NCBI GenBank assembly: GCA_019359045.1
Contig: JAHHIA010000002.1
Coordinates: 552,401-616,400 of the forward strand
Reading direction: 5' to 3'
Origin: Scytolyngbya sp. HA4215-MV1
Lineage (GTDB): Bacteria > Cyanobacteriota > Cyanobacteriia > Leptolyngbyales > Leptolyngbyaceae
Length of the DNA stretch: 64,000 nucleotides
Positions within the stretch are counted from its first letter, which is position 1. Every line of letters starts with the position of its first letter. Under the pieces are notes generated by a model. The model did not search any database, was not told where the DNA came from, and saw nothing but the letters and a program-made list of their open reading frames with translations. Below, one piece after another: positions 16,419-25,175 of this stretch. Made by a program: the position numbers and the translations under genes.

Positions 16419-18998
16419 CTACCCGTTGATTCTTTGCTCCAATCCTGCTTTCGCTTTCTGCGCCCACTCATGCTCCGGAAACATGCGCAGCAAATCTTCT
16501 AAATCCTGAATCGCAGCCTGAATTCGCGCCTGGGGTGCGCCTCGATTCAGGGCATCTTGATAGAAGTGCTTCATTTGCGCCAGGTTGCCAGCCGCCAGAT
16601 GGTAGAGTGCCAGATTGAATGTGTTGTTCCAATGTTCTGGTTCTTCGTCGTATTCTTGTTGAGCGATTTGAATGGCACGATCGAAATCGGCTTTGGCATT
16701 GTCAGATTGATTGAGCACTAAATAGGTGAGAGCGCGATAGTGCAAACACCAATCATTTTTAGGATTCAAATCAAGAGCATAAGTAAGATCCGAAAGAGCT
16801 GCTTCATAATTTTTAAGCGCTAAGTAAACTACTCCACGATTAACTAGAGCAAATAATACTCGTGAATTAGATGCGATTACTCGATTCAAATCTTCAAGCG
16901 CTTTTTCATAAGAACCTATTCTAAAGAGTAGGACTCCACGATCCATTAATATCCATTCATGTCCTTCAATGGACTGAATCAATTCCACAGCTTGGTTATA
17001 TGCTTCACGTGCTTCTTCATGTAATCCCAGTAAATAGTAAGTTTCTCCTTTACTTGCAATTGCCCAAGCATCTTGAGGATTTAATTCAATTGCCCGATTA
17101 AAATCTTTCAGTGCATTATTATATTGTTGTAAATCTTTGTAATTCCAACCTCGACGAACCAGAGTCCAACCATTTTTAGGATCAAGCTCAAGTGCCTTAT
17201 TCAAATCTCGCAGTGCATCTTCATAACGCCCTAGTCGATGATATATTGACCCTCGACTTGCTAATGGCTTTGTAAATTCAGAATCCAGAGAAATAGATTC
17301 ATCTAAGTCCTTCAATGCCTCTTTATGACGGTGAAGCAAGCGATAGGAATCTCCCCGCATAAATAAAGCTACAGCTCTCATTTGTGTCTCCAAATCAGGA
17401 TGTTCTAGTACATCTGTAAATATTGAGGCAATTACCTTGTTCTTATCTTGCCCCATGTACACTTTATCTAAGCTACTAATTAAACGCTTGCCCCAGAAAT
17501 TCAACTCATTCACTTCTATATCTTGACTCGCTTGACACATTATTTCTGCGTAACGACGTGATAATAGCCTGGAGTGTCTAAGTGAGGCTAAAAAAACGTT
17601 AAAGCTTTCCAAAATATAATTCTGTTGTGCTTGGCATAAAGAGTGATAAAAAGATTCCAATTTATAATTTTGCCAATCGATGTCTCTATATTTTTGACCT
17701 GTCGTCAACTGTAATGGCTTCCTTTGCTGGTTGTAGTAATCTGCCAGCTTACTATGAAGTTCTATCCATTTATGTGGAGAAATTAACCGCTTATGACGCA
17801 GCATTTGAGTACGAGCAATATTATGGTATGCCCAACCATCTATACGTTGTTCCACAAAAGGCATTTCTCGTAGCCAGTTAAAGAGTTCATCAGCATCCTC
17901 TTCTCCATGCAAAACTGCAATAACATCTCGGTTGAGGATACGTGGCAAGGCAGCATCCAGAGCTACTTGGCGGTATTTAGGATTATCTACCCACTTTAAA
18001 AAACGCTCAACTGCTGTACCGCTAGGATCACCGATCTGGTCAGGGTCGTTGGGGCTTTCGGCTGCTAGCGTTGCCACTAACAAAGGTAAGCAACCAGACA
18101 AACGTAAAATTACATCAACAACTTGGGGGTTGGTGATGTCTTTACGATCGAGATACTGAATTGCTTCCGCTTCCGTAAACGGATTGAGTGGAATCCGAAT
18201 CATTGCCGTTTCATAATCTGCCCAGTGATTTCGGTCTAGCTCCTCCCGTCCCGCAATCACCCCAATCAGATTCAGCGGCAAATCTCCATAGCGCGATTCC
18301 AAAATCTCGCGCAACCAACGATCCAAAAAGTCTGCCGTGCGTTCGTAAACATCAAAAAACAAAACCAGACTCGTCTGCTCTGCCAGCTTCTCCAACCCTT
18401 GCAAAAACAGCGGCGTTAGCACCTCCACTGGCTCATTCACCAGCCGCACTTCGTCCTTATTGCCCAGCTTCCGCGCTACATAAGATGCCCACTCCCCCGC
18501 TTGCGAAGTCATGCCTTCCTCATCCAGAAATGGCGTAACCGCACCACTGCCGGGAATTTGCTTTGCCAACCCCAACCCCGCCTTCGCCACCGACTTACCC
18601 AAAAACGCTGAAAAGCCTTGGGGTGCTTCCGGGTCTGCTTCCAATTCCTGCTTCTTTTGGCGATAGACCTTGTAGCGTTCGGCAAACGCTTCCAACGGAT
18701 GCCCCTGCTGCGCTAACTGCTCTGCCAGTCGTCCCATCGCCTCTGGCACACTGGTTTCCGAGTCAGTAGTCAGGGCTGTGATGCACCCTGCATCTTCTGC
18801 CAACTTGCGAAACTGCCGCAACAGCGTACTTTTGCCCACGCCGCCCTGTCCCCAAACATTGAACAGAAACCGCCAGCTTTCCGGCGGCAGCTTCAGGTTG
18901 TAGCGAAACTGATCCAGGTGGGCTTCCCGCCCGACGAAAATAGTTTGCTGCTGTTGCCGGAGAATGTCTTGGCGACTGGGCTTCTTGGGCGGGGTCAT
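16419..18998 (-). CDS. STAND-type ATPase with C-terminal TPR repeats
   Basis: The 859-aa protein has a short N-terminus, then FVGREAHLDQFR leading into a P-loop module with Walker A GQGGVGKST (residues 50-58) and a Walker B-like SLVLFFDVYER near 212-222. A winged-helix/linker part follows, and residues about 550-835 form some seven to eight tetratricopeptide repeats (for example ASRGSIYHRLGRYEDALRDL and ALVNRGVVYLALKNYEAALSDL). STAND ATPases act as inducible scaffolds or ligand-gated switches; in bacteria many take part in signalling or antiphage defence, but those usually carry an N-terminal effector, absent here. The ATG is preceded by a pure pyrimidine tract rather than a Shine-Dalgarno. 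Base composition in the TPR part is AT-richer than in the P-loop part. Confidence 0.9.
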   Translation of the reverse strand: MTPPKKPSRQDILRQQQQTIFVGREAHLDQFRYNLKLPPESWRFLFNVWGQGGVGKSTLLRQFRKLAEDAGCITALTTDSETSVPEAMGRLAEQLAQQGHPLEAFAERYKVYRQKKQELEADPEAPQGFSAFLGKSVAKAGLGLAKQIPGSGAVTPFLDEEGMTSQAGEWASYVARKLGNKDEVRLVNEPVEVLTPLFLQGLEKLAEQTSLVLFFDVYERTADFLDRWLREILESRYGDLPLNLIGVIAGREELDRNHWADYETAMIRIPLNPFTEAEAIQYLDRKDITNPQVVDVILRLSGCLPLLVATLAAESPNDPDQIGDPSGTAVERFLKWVDNPKYRQVALDAALPRILNRDVIAVLHGEEDADELFNWLREMPFVEQRIDGWAYHNIARTQMLRHKRLISPHKWIELHSKLADYYNQQRKPLQLTTGQKYRDIDWQNYKLESFYHSLCQAQQNYILESFNVFLASLRHSRLLSRRYAEIMCQASQDIEVNELNFWGKRLISSLDKVYMGQDKNKVIASIFTDVLEHPDLETQMRAVALFMRGDSYRLLHRHKEALKDLDESISLDSEFTKPLASRGSIYHRLGRYEDALRDLNKALELDPKNGWTLVRRGWNYKDLQQYNNALKDFNRAIELNPQDAWAIASKGETYYLLGLHEEAREAYNQAVELIQSIEGHEWILMDRGVLLFRIGSYEKALEDLNRVIASNSRVLFALVNRGVVYLALKNYEAALSDLTYALDLNPKNDWCLHYRALTYLVLNQSDNAKADFDRAIQIAQQEYDEEPEHWNNTFNLALYHLAAGNLAQMKHFYQDALNRGAPQARIQAAIQDLEDLLRMFPEHEWAQKAKAGLEQRING

Positions 18999-19037
18999 GA
19001 GAAGAGAGAAGAGAGAAAAGAAAAGAAAGAAGAGGGG
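18999..19037 (-). promoter_or_regulatory. Pyrimidine-tract leader immediately upstream of the STAND ATPase start
   Basis: On the minus strand about 38 nt consisting only of C and T (with 4 Cs at its far end) run directly into the ATG. There is no purine-rich ribosome binding site, so initiation would depend on S1 or on a leaderless transcript. Confidence 0.5.
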
Positions 19038-19144
19038 TTGCGTCTACTGTAACGGTTGTTTTTCATATCTCCAAAGGTTTTAGAACGATTTTTAAAAGAA
19101 TTTGTTCTCATTGTTTTAATCAAGCAATCCCCTGCAATCTCTCC

Positions 19145-21580
19145 TTACGTATCTGCCGTTCCCTGCCACTGTTGTTTGAGCCGATCGATACGTTCTAGCA
19201 AACTCTCATTTGATAACCGTGAATTTAAGCGCTCAACAAACAATGGAAATGCAAACGGTGAGGGACGTTTAGTCTCTTGCCACACCACTTCCAATTGACT
19301 CAAACGCAACAGGGTTTTTGATAAACGATGAACCTCTAATTGCTCCTGCAAAACTTCAGATTCTGCCTGCTGTAACAATAGATTTTCAGGCTCATATTTG
19401 GTAAACACATCATAGATCAGTGAAGAACTTACCTGAAGCTGGCTGGAAGTTTTCTTGGCTGAAGGATAACCTTTGAAAACCAAGCCTGCCACTTGAGCGA
19501 TGCCTCGAAATTTGCGTCCAGTTAATTCAGAAAGATTCAAACTGGTTTTGATTTCTTCATGAAGTGAATCCAGACTAAAAAATGCATCAGAGAATAAATC
19601 CTTAAAAGGATAATCTTTGGGGGCTAAAATTTCAAACCCATAATCATTGACAGAAATCGTAAACGTGGCATGTTTTTGGTGGGCAAAGCGATAACCCCAC
19701 AAAAAACCTAACCCTTCATGCACAAACCGCCCCTCAAATGGAAATACATATAGGTGTTGCCCATCCCGAGTTTTGCAACTTTCAATCAACAATTCATGAC
19801 AAGCAGGTAAGTGAGAAATTTTTGTTTGGGTCGCAAGAATGGGTTGGAGACAGGTCAATTCCTGATTCAGGTTTTGGTGATTTTTGGCAATTTCAATCTC
19901 TTTTCTCAAATGCACACTCAAAGAATCTGAGATTGCCAGATTTCCACCTGCCCAGGTCGGTGTCACAGTTGATTTTTTGCTAGCAGATTTAACATAAACC
20001 ACCATATCCTTCATCATAAAAAACTCAAGCTGCTTACCGGCAAAAAAGAAAACATCTCCTTTCTTTAGTCGAGAAACAAAACTCTCTTCAACAGTGCCAA
20101 TTTTGGTCTGATTCATGTAGCGAATTTGTACAATCTGGTTCGAGGTAATGGTGCCAATCCCCATACGATGCATTCGAGCAATTTGTGCCTCTTTGACCTG
20201 ATAAACCCCTGCCTCCAACCCCACTTTTTGGTAACGAGGGTAGGCATTCAAACATTTCCCACCTGTGGTAATGAATGCGATCGCCCAGGCAAAAGCCGTG
20301 TCAGATAGATCTTGATATGCCACACTGGTGCGAATGGCTGAGAGCGTCGATTCTGCCTGAAAGCCATCGCCGCATGCCAGAGTTACCAAGTGCTGAATCA
20401 ATACATCATAAGGATGATTCAGCGGTCGGCGCGCTTCCACATCGCCCTGTGCCAAACCATTGCGAAACGCAGAAATTTCCAGAAGTTCTAAGGCGTTCGT
20501 TGGCAAAAAGAAAATTTCCGAGGTGCCCTGGGGGACATGTGCCGATCGCCCTGCCCGTTGCAATAACCGTGCCAGGTTCTTGGCGCTGCCAATCTGTACC
20601 ACCCGCTCCACAGGTTGAAAATCGACCCCCAAATCCAATGAAGACGTACAAACCACCCATTTAATCTGTCCAGCTTTGAGTCCAGCTTCGATCTCCTCTC
20701 GTTCCTTCACATCAATCGAACTGTGGTGTAGGGCAATGCGATCGCATTGCTCTGGTAATGCAAACGTCAAAGCCTGATACCATCGTTCCGATTGAAAGCG
20801 CGTATTGGTAAAAATCAGCGTTGACGTCTCAATATCCAATGCTGACACCAATGACTCAAACATTCGTAAGCCTAAATGCCCAGCCCAGGGAAAGGTATCG
20901 ATCGATTCTGGCAAAATGCTTTGAATCACCGTCTGTCGCTGCAAATCCGATTGAATCACGATAGGATTTGCCTTCAATCCCACTGCAGCCTGAGCCGCCT
21001 CTTGTACATTGCCCAACGTGGCAGAAATCGCCCAGGTTCGCAAGTTGGGGCATAGGCTCCGCAGATGGGACAAACACAACTCGGTCTGGGTGCCACGTTT
21101 GGAACTTAGCAACTCGTGCCATTCATCCAAAATCACCCCACGCAAAGCCTTAAATAAGGTTTTTGCTCCAGCGTAGGACAGCATCAACGCTAACGATTCT
21201 GGTGTGGTAATTAAAATATCCGGCATATTTTTTAACTGCCGGGTTTTCTGAGCAGAACCTGTATCACCTGTTCTGGACTCTACCCGCAGGTTCCACTCCA
21301 TGGCTTGAATCGGGCGCAAAATCGACTGTTCAATATCTCGCGATAGGGCTCGTAGGGGGGTGATATAGAGCAGTTGCAGCCCTGTTCCTGGGGTTTGTAG
21401 CATCTCTGCGATCGGTGCCATGACGGCGGCATAGGTTTTGCCCGATCCGGTTGGCACTTGGATCATGCCGCTGTGTCCAGCCAAGTATGCCTGCCAGGTT
21501 TGCAATTGGAACGGTAGCGGTTGCCAACCTTGTGTTTCAAACCATTGCAAAACAGGTTGTAGACAAGTTAAATCGGTCAT
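19145..21580 (-). CDS. DEXH-box helicase, Lhr-like (ligase-associated type, TIGR04121)
   Basis: The product is 811 aa from the ATG at 21580; a TTG twelve codons upstream is less likely. It is a superfamily 2 DNA helicase: Walker A VPTGSGKTYAAV, motif Ia YITPLRALSRD, LITTPESLALML, motif II DEWHELLSSKRGTQTEL, motif III AISATLGN, motif V VCTSSLDLGVDF, motif VI QRAGRSAH. The DEWHELLSSKRG signature marks the ligase-associated Lhr-like group. Such helicases usually sit in a DNA-damage operon with an ATP-dependent ligase, an exonuclease and a metallophosphoesterase; none of these is adjacent. The C-terminal ~450 residues are the family's Lhr-core winged-helix and accessory part. A DNA repair role is inferred. 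Confidence 0.93.
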   Translation of the reverse strand: MTDLTCLQPVLQWFETQGWQPLPFQLQTWQAYLAGHSGMIQVPTGSGKTYAAVMAPIAEMLQTPGTGLQLLYITPLRALSRDIEQSILRPIQAMEWNLRVESRTGDTGSAQKTRQLKNMPDILITTPESLALMLSYAGAKTLFKALRGVILDEWHELLSSKRGTQTELCLSHLRSLCPNLRTWAISATLGNVQEAAQAAVGLKANPIVIQSDLQRQTVIQSILPESIDTFPWAGHLGLRMFESLVSALDIETSTLIFTNTRFQSERWYQALTFALPEQCDRIALHHSSIDVKEREEIEAGLKAGQIKWVVCTSSLDLGVDFQPVERVVQIGSAKNLARLLQRAGRSAHVPQGTSEIFFLPTNALELLEISAFRNGLAQGDVEARRPLNHPYDVLIQHLVTLACGDGFQAESTLSAIRTSVAYQDLSDTAFAWAIAFITTGGKCLNAYPRYQKVGLEAGVYQVKEAQIARMHRMGIGTITSNQIVQIRYMNQTKIGTVEESFVSRLKKGDVFFFAGKQLEFFMMKDMVVYVKSASKKSTVTPTWAGGNLAISDSLSVHLRKEIEIAKNHQNLNQELTCLQPILATQTKISHLPACHELLIESCKTRDGQHLYVFPFEGRFVHEGLGFLWGYRFAHQKHATFTISVNDYGFEILAPKDYPFKDLFSDAFFSLDSLHEEIKTSLNLSELTGRKFRGIAQVAGLVFKGYPSAKKTSSQLQVSSSLIYDVFTKYEPENLLLQQAESEVLQEQLEVHRLSKTLLRLSQLEVVWQETKRPSPFAFPLFVERLNSRLSNESLLERIDRLKQQWQGTADT

Positions 21581-21986
21581 GAATAGTTTGCTTGATTGGA
21601 TGCGATCGGGCAACAAAAGCCTGGCGGGGTTGTTTGGCAGGTCACCATGGTATCGGGTGAAGACGGCGCCTGGGGCGTAATATCTTTAGAACCCTCGCCT
21701 CAGCCCTGCATCCATTTTCGCGCGAATGCCTGAGTTTCGGAGTCGATTCGCGATCGTCTAACGAATTGAACCCCCACAACCCAACACCAACCTAAACAAA
21801 CTGCCCTTTTCATCTCTGTCCCTCAAACCTATCACCTGTTAAGGAGGTGGTTGCCATTCAACGCGGGTTTTTGACTGAATTGCGCCCTCCTACTGATAGA
21901 CGGTAGAGTTGAGATTATTTCAGCGCTTCTATGTGAGTTTCACGAGCCGGTTAGCCCAGTGTTCAGCAGCGATCGTCTAAATCGTC
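21581..21986. other. Divergent intergenic region
   Basis: Promoters for the helicase (minus) and nucleoside hydrolase (plus) should lie here. An AAGGAGGTGG at about 21841-21850 resembles a strong ribosome binding site but no plausible open frame follows it. Nothing else is seen. Confidence 0.5.
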
Positions 21987-22967
21987 ATGCCATTGCAGAA
22001 ACCTAAAATTATTCTTGATACCGATCCAGGAGGTGATGATATTTTTGCTCTGCTATGGCTGCAAAGCCTGATTCGACAGGGATTGGCAGATCTGGTCGCA
22101 GTCACCACCGCAGAGGGAAATATCTCGGCTCGACAGACCTTTGCCACTGCCAGCAAACTGCTGAAATTAGGGGGAATCCAGGATGTGGAAGTGGGCAAAG
22201 GGGTTGCCGTTGTATCCTCTCCTGGGGGGGATGCTTCTCACATTCATGGCAGTGATGGCATGGGCAACCTTTCTCACGGGTTACCCGAGGGTGATCAGGA
22301 GTATGAAACGGCACGTGACTCCGACGAAATCCTGATCGAAGCTTTGCATCAATATCCGGGTGAAATCACGATTTTAGCGATCGCACCTTTTACCAATTTG
22401 GCTGCCGCATCCGCCAAAAGTCCTGGCATTCTCAGGCAAGCCAAAGAAATCGTCTTAATGGCAGGAGCGTTTCAGTATTCTGGCAATGTCACGCCTCATG
22501 CTGAGTTCAATGTGGCTTACAATCCGCAGGCAGCGCAGACGGTTCTGGATAGCCGCAACGACACGGTGATTTTGCCTCTGGATATCACCCATCAGTTGAT
22601 TCTCACTGAAGCCATGATGCAACCTGTGTTTGAGGTCAATCTAGAGAGTGCGATCGGGCATCTGATGCGCTCCCTCTGTCGCTTTATGATTTCCACTGCG
22701 TTGGTATATCGGGAAACAGGCGGTGTCTCTGGTTTTCTAGTACATGATGCTGCCACGATCGGCTACCTGTTTTATCCAGAAATATTTTCCTGGCAACGGG
22801 CAACGGTCGTTGTAGAAACTCAGGGACAGTGGACGAGGGGACAAACGTTGATTGATACTCGCCATGGTGCCAAATCGGGAGCGAATGCCTGGGTCGCAAC
22901 CCAGGTCGATGTTGCCTTATTTTTCATGAGTCTGATCGAAGATTTGAAATTTTTAATTCGCACCTGA
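21987..22967 (+). CDS. Inosine-uridine-preferring nucleoside hydrolase family protein
   Basis: The 326-aa protein has the N-terminal calcium-binding signature of nucleoside hydrolases, here KIILDTDPGGDDIFALL (Gly where many have Ile in DPGxDD), then DVEVGKGV, HGSDGMGNL, and ITILAIAPFTNLAAA, with the second metal-site/ribose-binding stretch HAEFNVAYNPQAAQTVLDS and the late FLVHDAATIGYLFYPE with the conserved His-Asp. The fold hydrolyses the N-glycosidic bond of ribonucleosides for base and ribose salvage. The exact base preference cannot be assigned. The gene is monocistronic; a dispersed repeat follows at 23009. Confidence 0.92.
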   Translation: MPLQKPKIILDTDPGGDDIFALLWLQSLIRQGLADLVAVTTAEGNISARQTFATASKLLKLGGIQDVEVGKGVAVVSSPGGDASHIHGSDGMGNLSHGLPEGDQEYETARDSDEILIEALHQYPGEITILAIAPFTNLAAASAKSPGILRQAKEIVLMAGAFQYSGNVTPHAEFNVAYNPQAAQTVLDSRNDTVILPLDITHQLILTEAMMQPVFEVNLESAIGHLMRSLCRFMISTALVYRETGGVSGFLVHDAATIGYLFYPEIFSWQRATVVVETQGQWTRGQTLIDTRHGAKSGANAWVATQVDVALFFMSLIEDLKFLIRT

Positions 22968-23008
22968 AACGCAGCGAATTTGCCCATTTCTATTTCTTTA
23001 CGGAGACG

Positions 23009-23087
23009 GTGATGCTGAATAGTAGTTAAATTGGAACGAAGTTTCAATTCATACAACTCTGAATTCATACCCAGAATCAGCAACGCC
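23009..23087 (+). repeat. About 80-bp palindromic dispersed repeat, copy A
   Basis: Imperfect terminal inverted repeats (GGTGATGCTGAAT at the left, ATTCAGCAACGCC-like at the right) flank an internal palindrome AATTGGAACGAAGTTTCAATT. The same element occurs at 24445-24525 (inverted) and 39231-39308. Confidence 0.8.
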
Positions 23088-23134
23088 ACAGAGACAGTTC
23101 GCCAAGACGCAGCATCTCCAATCCCATGCGGACA

Positions 23135-23395
23135 CTAAATTTTGCCGTCAAATCGCTGATACCAGAGGAGATTGCCCAACACTGTGATGATGAGGGTAAT
23201 GCCCCCCCCCAGCCAGCCCAACCATGGATTGTAACCACTACGAGCAAGGGTTTGCATCCAAACATGGGTACGCTCCGAGGAAACCCACTGATCCGCTAGA
23301 AAGGGGAACAGATACATGAGGGCAGCGCCGACAATCAGCCAGCCCACCATAGAGACAAGGAGAAAAATAGTTTTGGCGGTGGATTGGCTACCCAT
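23135..23395 (-). CDS. Small membrane protein, unknown function
   Basis: The product is 86 aa from the ATG at 23395, placed 6 nt after GGAG; the ATG at 23401 directly abuts that GGAG and is less likely. Two membrane helices are visible: TIFLLVSMVGWLIVGAALMYLFPFLA and WLGWLGGGITLIITVLGNLLWY, with a polar stretch between them (DQWVSSERTHVWMQTLARSG). No family recognised. A run of nine G on the coding strand (23202-23210) falls in the second helix (LGGGI) and could slip. It lies between the repeat A and the RecB-like nuclease gene, 74 bp downstream of the latter on the same strand, so the two may be co-transcribed. Confidence 0.65.
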   Translation of the reverse strand: MGSQSTAKTIFLLVSMVGWLIVGAALMYLFPFLADQWVSSERTHVWMQTLARSGYNPWLGWLGGGITLIITVLGNLLWYQRFDGKI

Positions 23396-23469
23396 GGTCA
23401 TCTCCAAGCACTAGAATTGAGCGTAGCATGAGCGGTGAAACTGCGATCGCCCGATTTGCGTCATCGAAA

Positions 23470-24270
23470 TTACAGCTCAAGACCGAGCGTTAGCTGAAGT
23501 TGGGGAGCGGGTTTTGCCTCTTCGGGTAAGGGATCAGGGCGGCTTTGCATGGCGGGGCAATAGCGGGCGTAGCCACACTGCGAACATTGGTCGCCCGGTG
23601 TGGGTTGCCAGTTTTCATCAGTGCGTAAGCGGACTGCCAGATCGCTAATCGTGCGGTAGACTTGTTGCTTGTGGTCGAGGGTGACTTTGAAGCGAATTTG
23701 CTCCCCCGATCGCAAATAAATCAACGTCAATTGCTGCAACTGTTGCAAATAGCGCTGTTCCAGTGCTAGATAATAGAGACCCAATTGGAGATTGATATCT
23801 GTCGGCGATCGTTCTTCAACGGTTTTGGAGGATTTGTAGTCGATTAACTCTAAGCCATCCTCCAATGCATCCAGGCGATCGTAGCGTCCGGAGAGCACAA
23901 ACTCGATATTCTCGACCTGGAGCGTTGCCTGAATTTTGCCTTCCACTGCGATCGGTTGCCGCATCGACGATCGATTCAGGATAAACAGGTCGTAATAGCG
24001 CCTGAGAATGGTGCGACCCTCTAAAATTTGCTCAGGCGTGAGATCCTGCACTTGTTGTGCCCAGCATGTCTCAATCCATTCCAATTCTGGGATCGGGTCT
24101 TGGTAGTGCCAATCGCGATAGATTTGGGCAAGCGCCTGATGCAGTGCTGTCCCCAGAGATGCCGAACTGTAGAAAGGTGCGTTCCGCAACCCCCGCTCAT
24201 AGCGAAAATAGTATGCCTGGGGGCAGCGATCGTAGGTTTGCAGTTTGGCAGCGGAGAGATGGTATGCCAT
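23470..24270 (-). CDS. PD-(D/E)XK nuclease family protein (RecB-like, Fe-S type)
   Basis: The 266-aa protein is a stand-alone RecB-type nuclease domain. It starts with LSAAKLQTYDRCPQAYYFRY (Cys16), has GTALHQALAQIY, then the catalytic GRYDRLDALEDG and LELIDYKSS, a QLGLYYLALEQ helix, and ends with a cysteine cluster QCSQCGYARYC. The one early and three late cysteines match the iron-sulphur arrangement of Cas4/AddB-type nucleases. No cas gene or CRISPR array is near, so a Cas4 role is not supported; many cyanobacteria carry such an orphan. DNA repair or recombination is inferred. A 7-bp hairpin GCTGAGC/GCTCAGC (24289-24313) lies just upstream of the start. Confidence 0.9.
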   Translation of the reverse strand: MAYHLSAAKLQTYDRCPQAYYFRYERGLRNAPFYSSASLGTALHQALAQIYRDWHYQDPIPELEWIETCWAQQVQDLTPEQILEGRTILRRYYDLFILNRSSMRQPIAVEGKIQATLQVENIEFVLSGRYDRLDALEDGLELIDYKSSKTVEERSPTDINLQLGLYYLALEQRYLQQLQQLTLIYLRSGEQIRFKVTLDHKQQVYRTISDLAVRLRTDENWQPTPGDQCSQCGYARYCPAMQSRPDPLPEEAKPAPQLQLTLGLEL

Positions 24271-25175
24271 AGGTAAACCGGATTCAGCGCTGAGCTTCTA
24301 ACTGACGCTCAGCATCACATCCTACTAAAGAAATAAAGTTGTGCTTCCCTTGTCCTCAAATGGGGACAAGGGTGGTTGACCAAACAATAGCATCATTGCC
24401 CCGCTCCCGTTCAAGCCTCAGACCCTATCAAAGGCAGGTGGATAGGCGTTGCTCAACAACGGGATGAAAATGATGCTGAATGATTTGAAACTTCGTTCCA
24501 AATTATCCTGCTTTTCAGTAACGCCGCTGGATAAACGACTTTGCCCTGATAGGTGGCTGATATGCAGGTAGGGGCTTCACCATACAAACTGCTACTGGCA
24601 CCAGGAAAGGCGAACTGATGGATTGCATCAACTTCAGCGTAATCTCTAGTTTCTTCTGGACGAATTATCAGAAACGTTCACAGCTGTTATGAATAGGGGT
24701 TGAGGTGTCTCAATCCCTACAAAATCAATCCATTAACTCCTAAACTGGCAGGGATAAAGCATCCCCTGAAATTTTTAATGACGAGTGCAGCCTATGACTA
24801 AAACGAAATTAATCTTTAGAATAGCTTTAGCAGGTAAAGGGCTTCATCCCTCTGTCGAGAACAATTGAGTCGCAGTTGCTTCTACTGTTTCTAGCAAGAT
24901 GTCTGAGCCATCTCAAAAATGTTGTTAAGTTTTACCGAAGTTACACGTTGCTCAGCTTCTGAATGAGAATAGAAAGGTACTCGGAGCAGCATCAATATCC
25001 TCCCTACAAAAACTGGGGCAAGCAAGCAGTTTCTACAACTGAACAGCAAGATTGCCGTCATGGAAGTCTTTTTGTTTTTGGAGGTTCAAGCTTGAAGCCA
25101 ACAGGTTATTGATGTCAAACTGCACTGGATTGAGATCGAAAAAAGTTGTCACGCTGACTGGAACCATTTGTTCAA
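24271..25175. other. 905-bp intergenic region
   Basis: I see no gene. It holds hairpins GCTGAGC/GCTCAGC (24289-24313) and CCCTTGTCC/GGACAAGGG (24347-24372), a dispersed repeat copy (24445-24525), and a hairpin GGGGTTGAG/CTCAATCCC (24696-24717). The last 200 bp should contain the promoter of the debranching-type enzyme. Confidence 0.6.
24445..24525 (-). repeat. About 80-bp palindromic dispersed repeat, copy C (inverted)
   Basis: Ends are GGCGTTGCT and AGTAACGCC. The inner block TTTGAAACTTCGTTCCAAATT is the reverse complement of the core in copies A and B. Confidence 0.75.

Noticed and set aside
20406-20660. Open frames antisense to the helicase and other large genes
   Set aside because: They lie fully inside well-recognised genes and show no family features; they are shadows.
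21841-21850. AAGGAGGTGG as a fragment of 16S rRNA or a strong start site
   Set aside because: No rRNA sequence surrounds it and no open frame follows at proper spacing.
23470-24270. Calling the RecB-like nuclease Cas4
   Set aside because: No CRISPR array, cas1 or cas2 in the window; orphan RecB-type domains are common.
24696-24717. GGGGTTGAG/CTCAATCCC, resembling part of a cyanobacterial CRISPR repeat
   Set aside because: It is a single hairpin with no second copy at spacer distance and no cas genes nearby.
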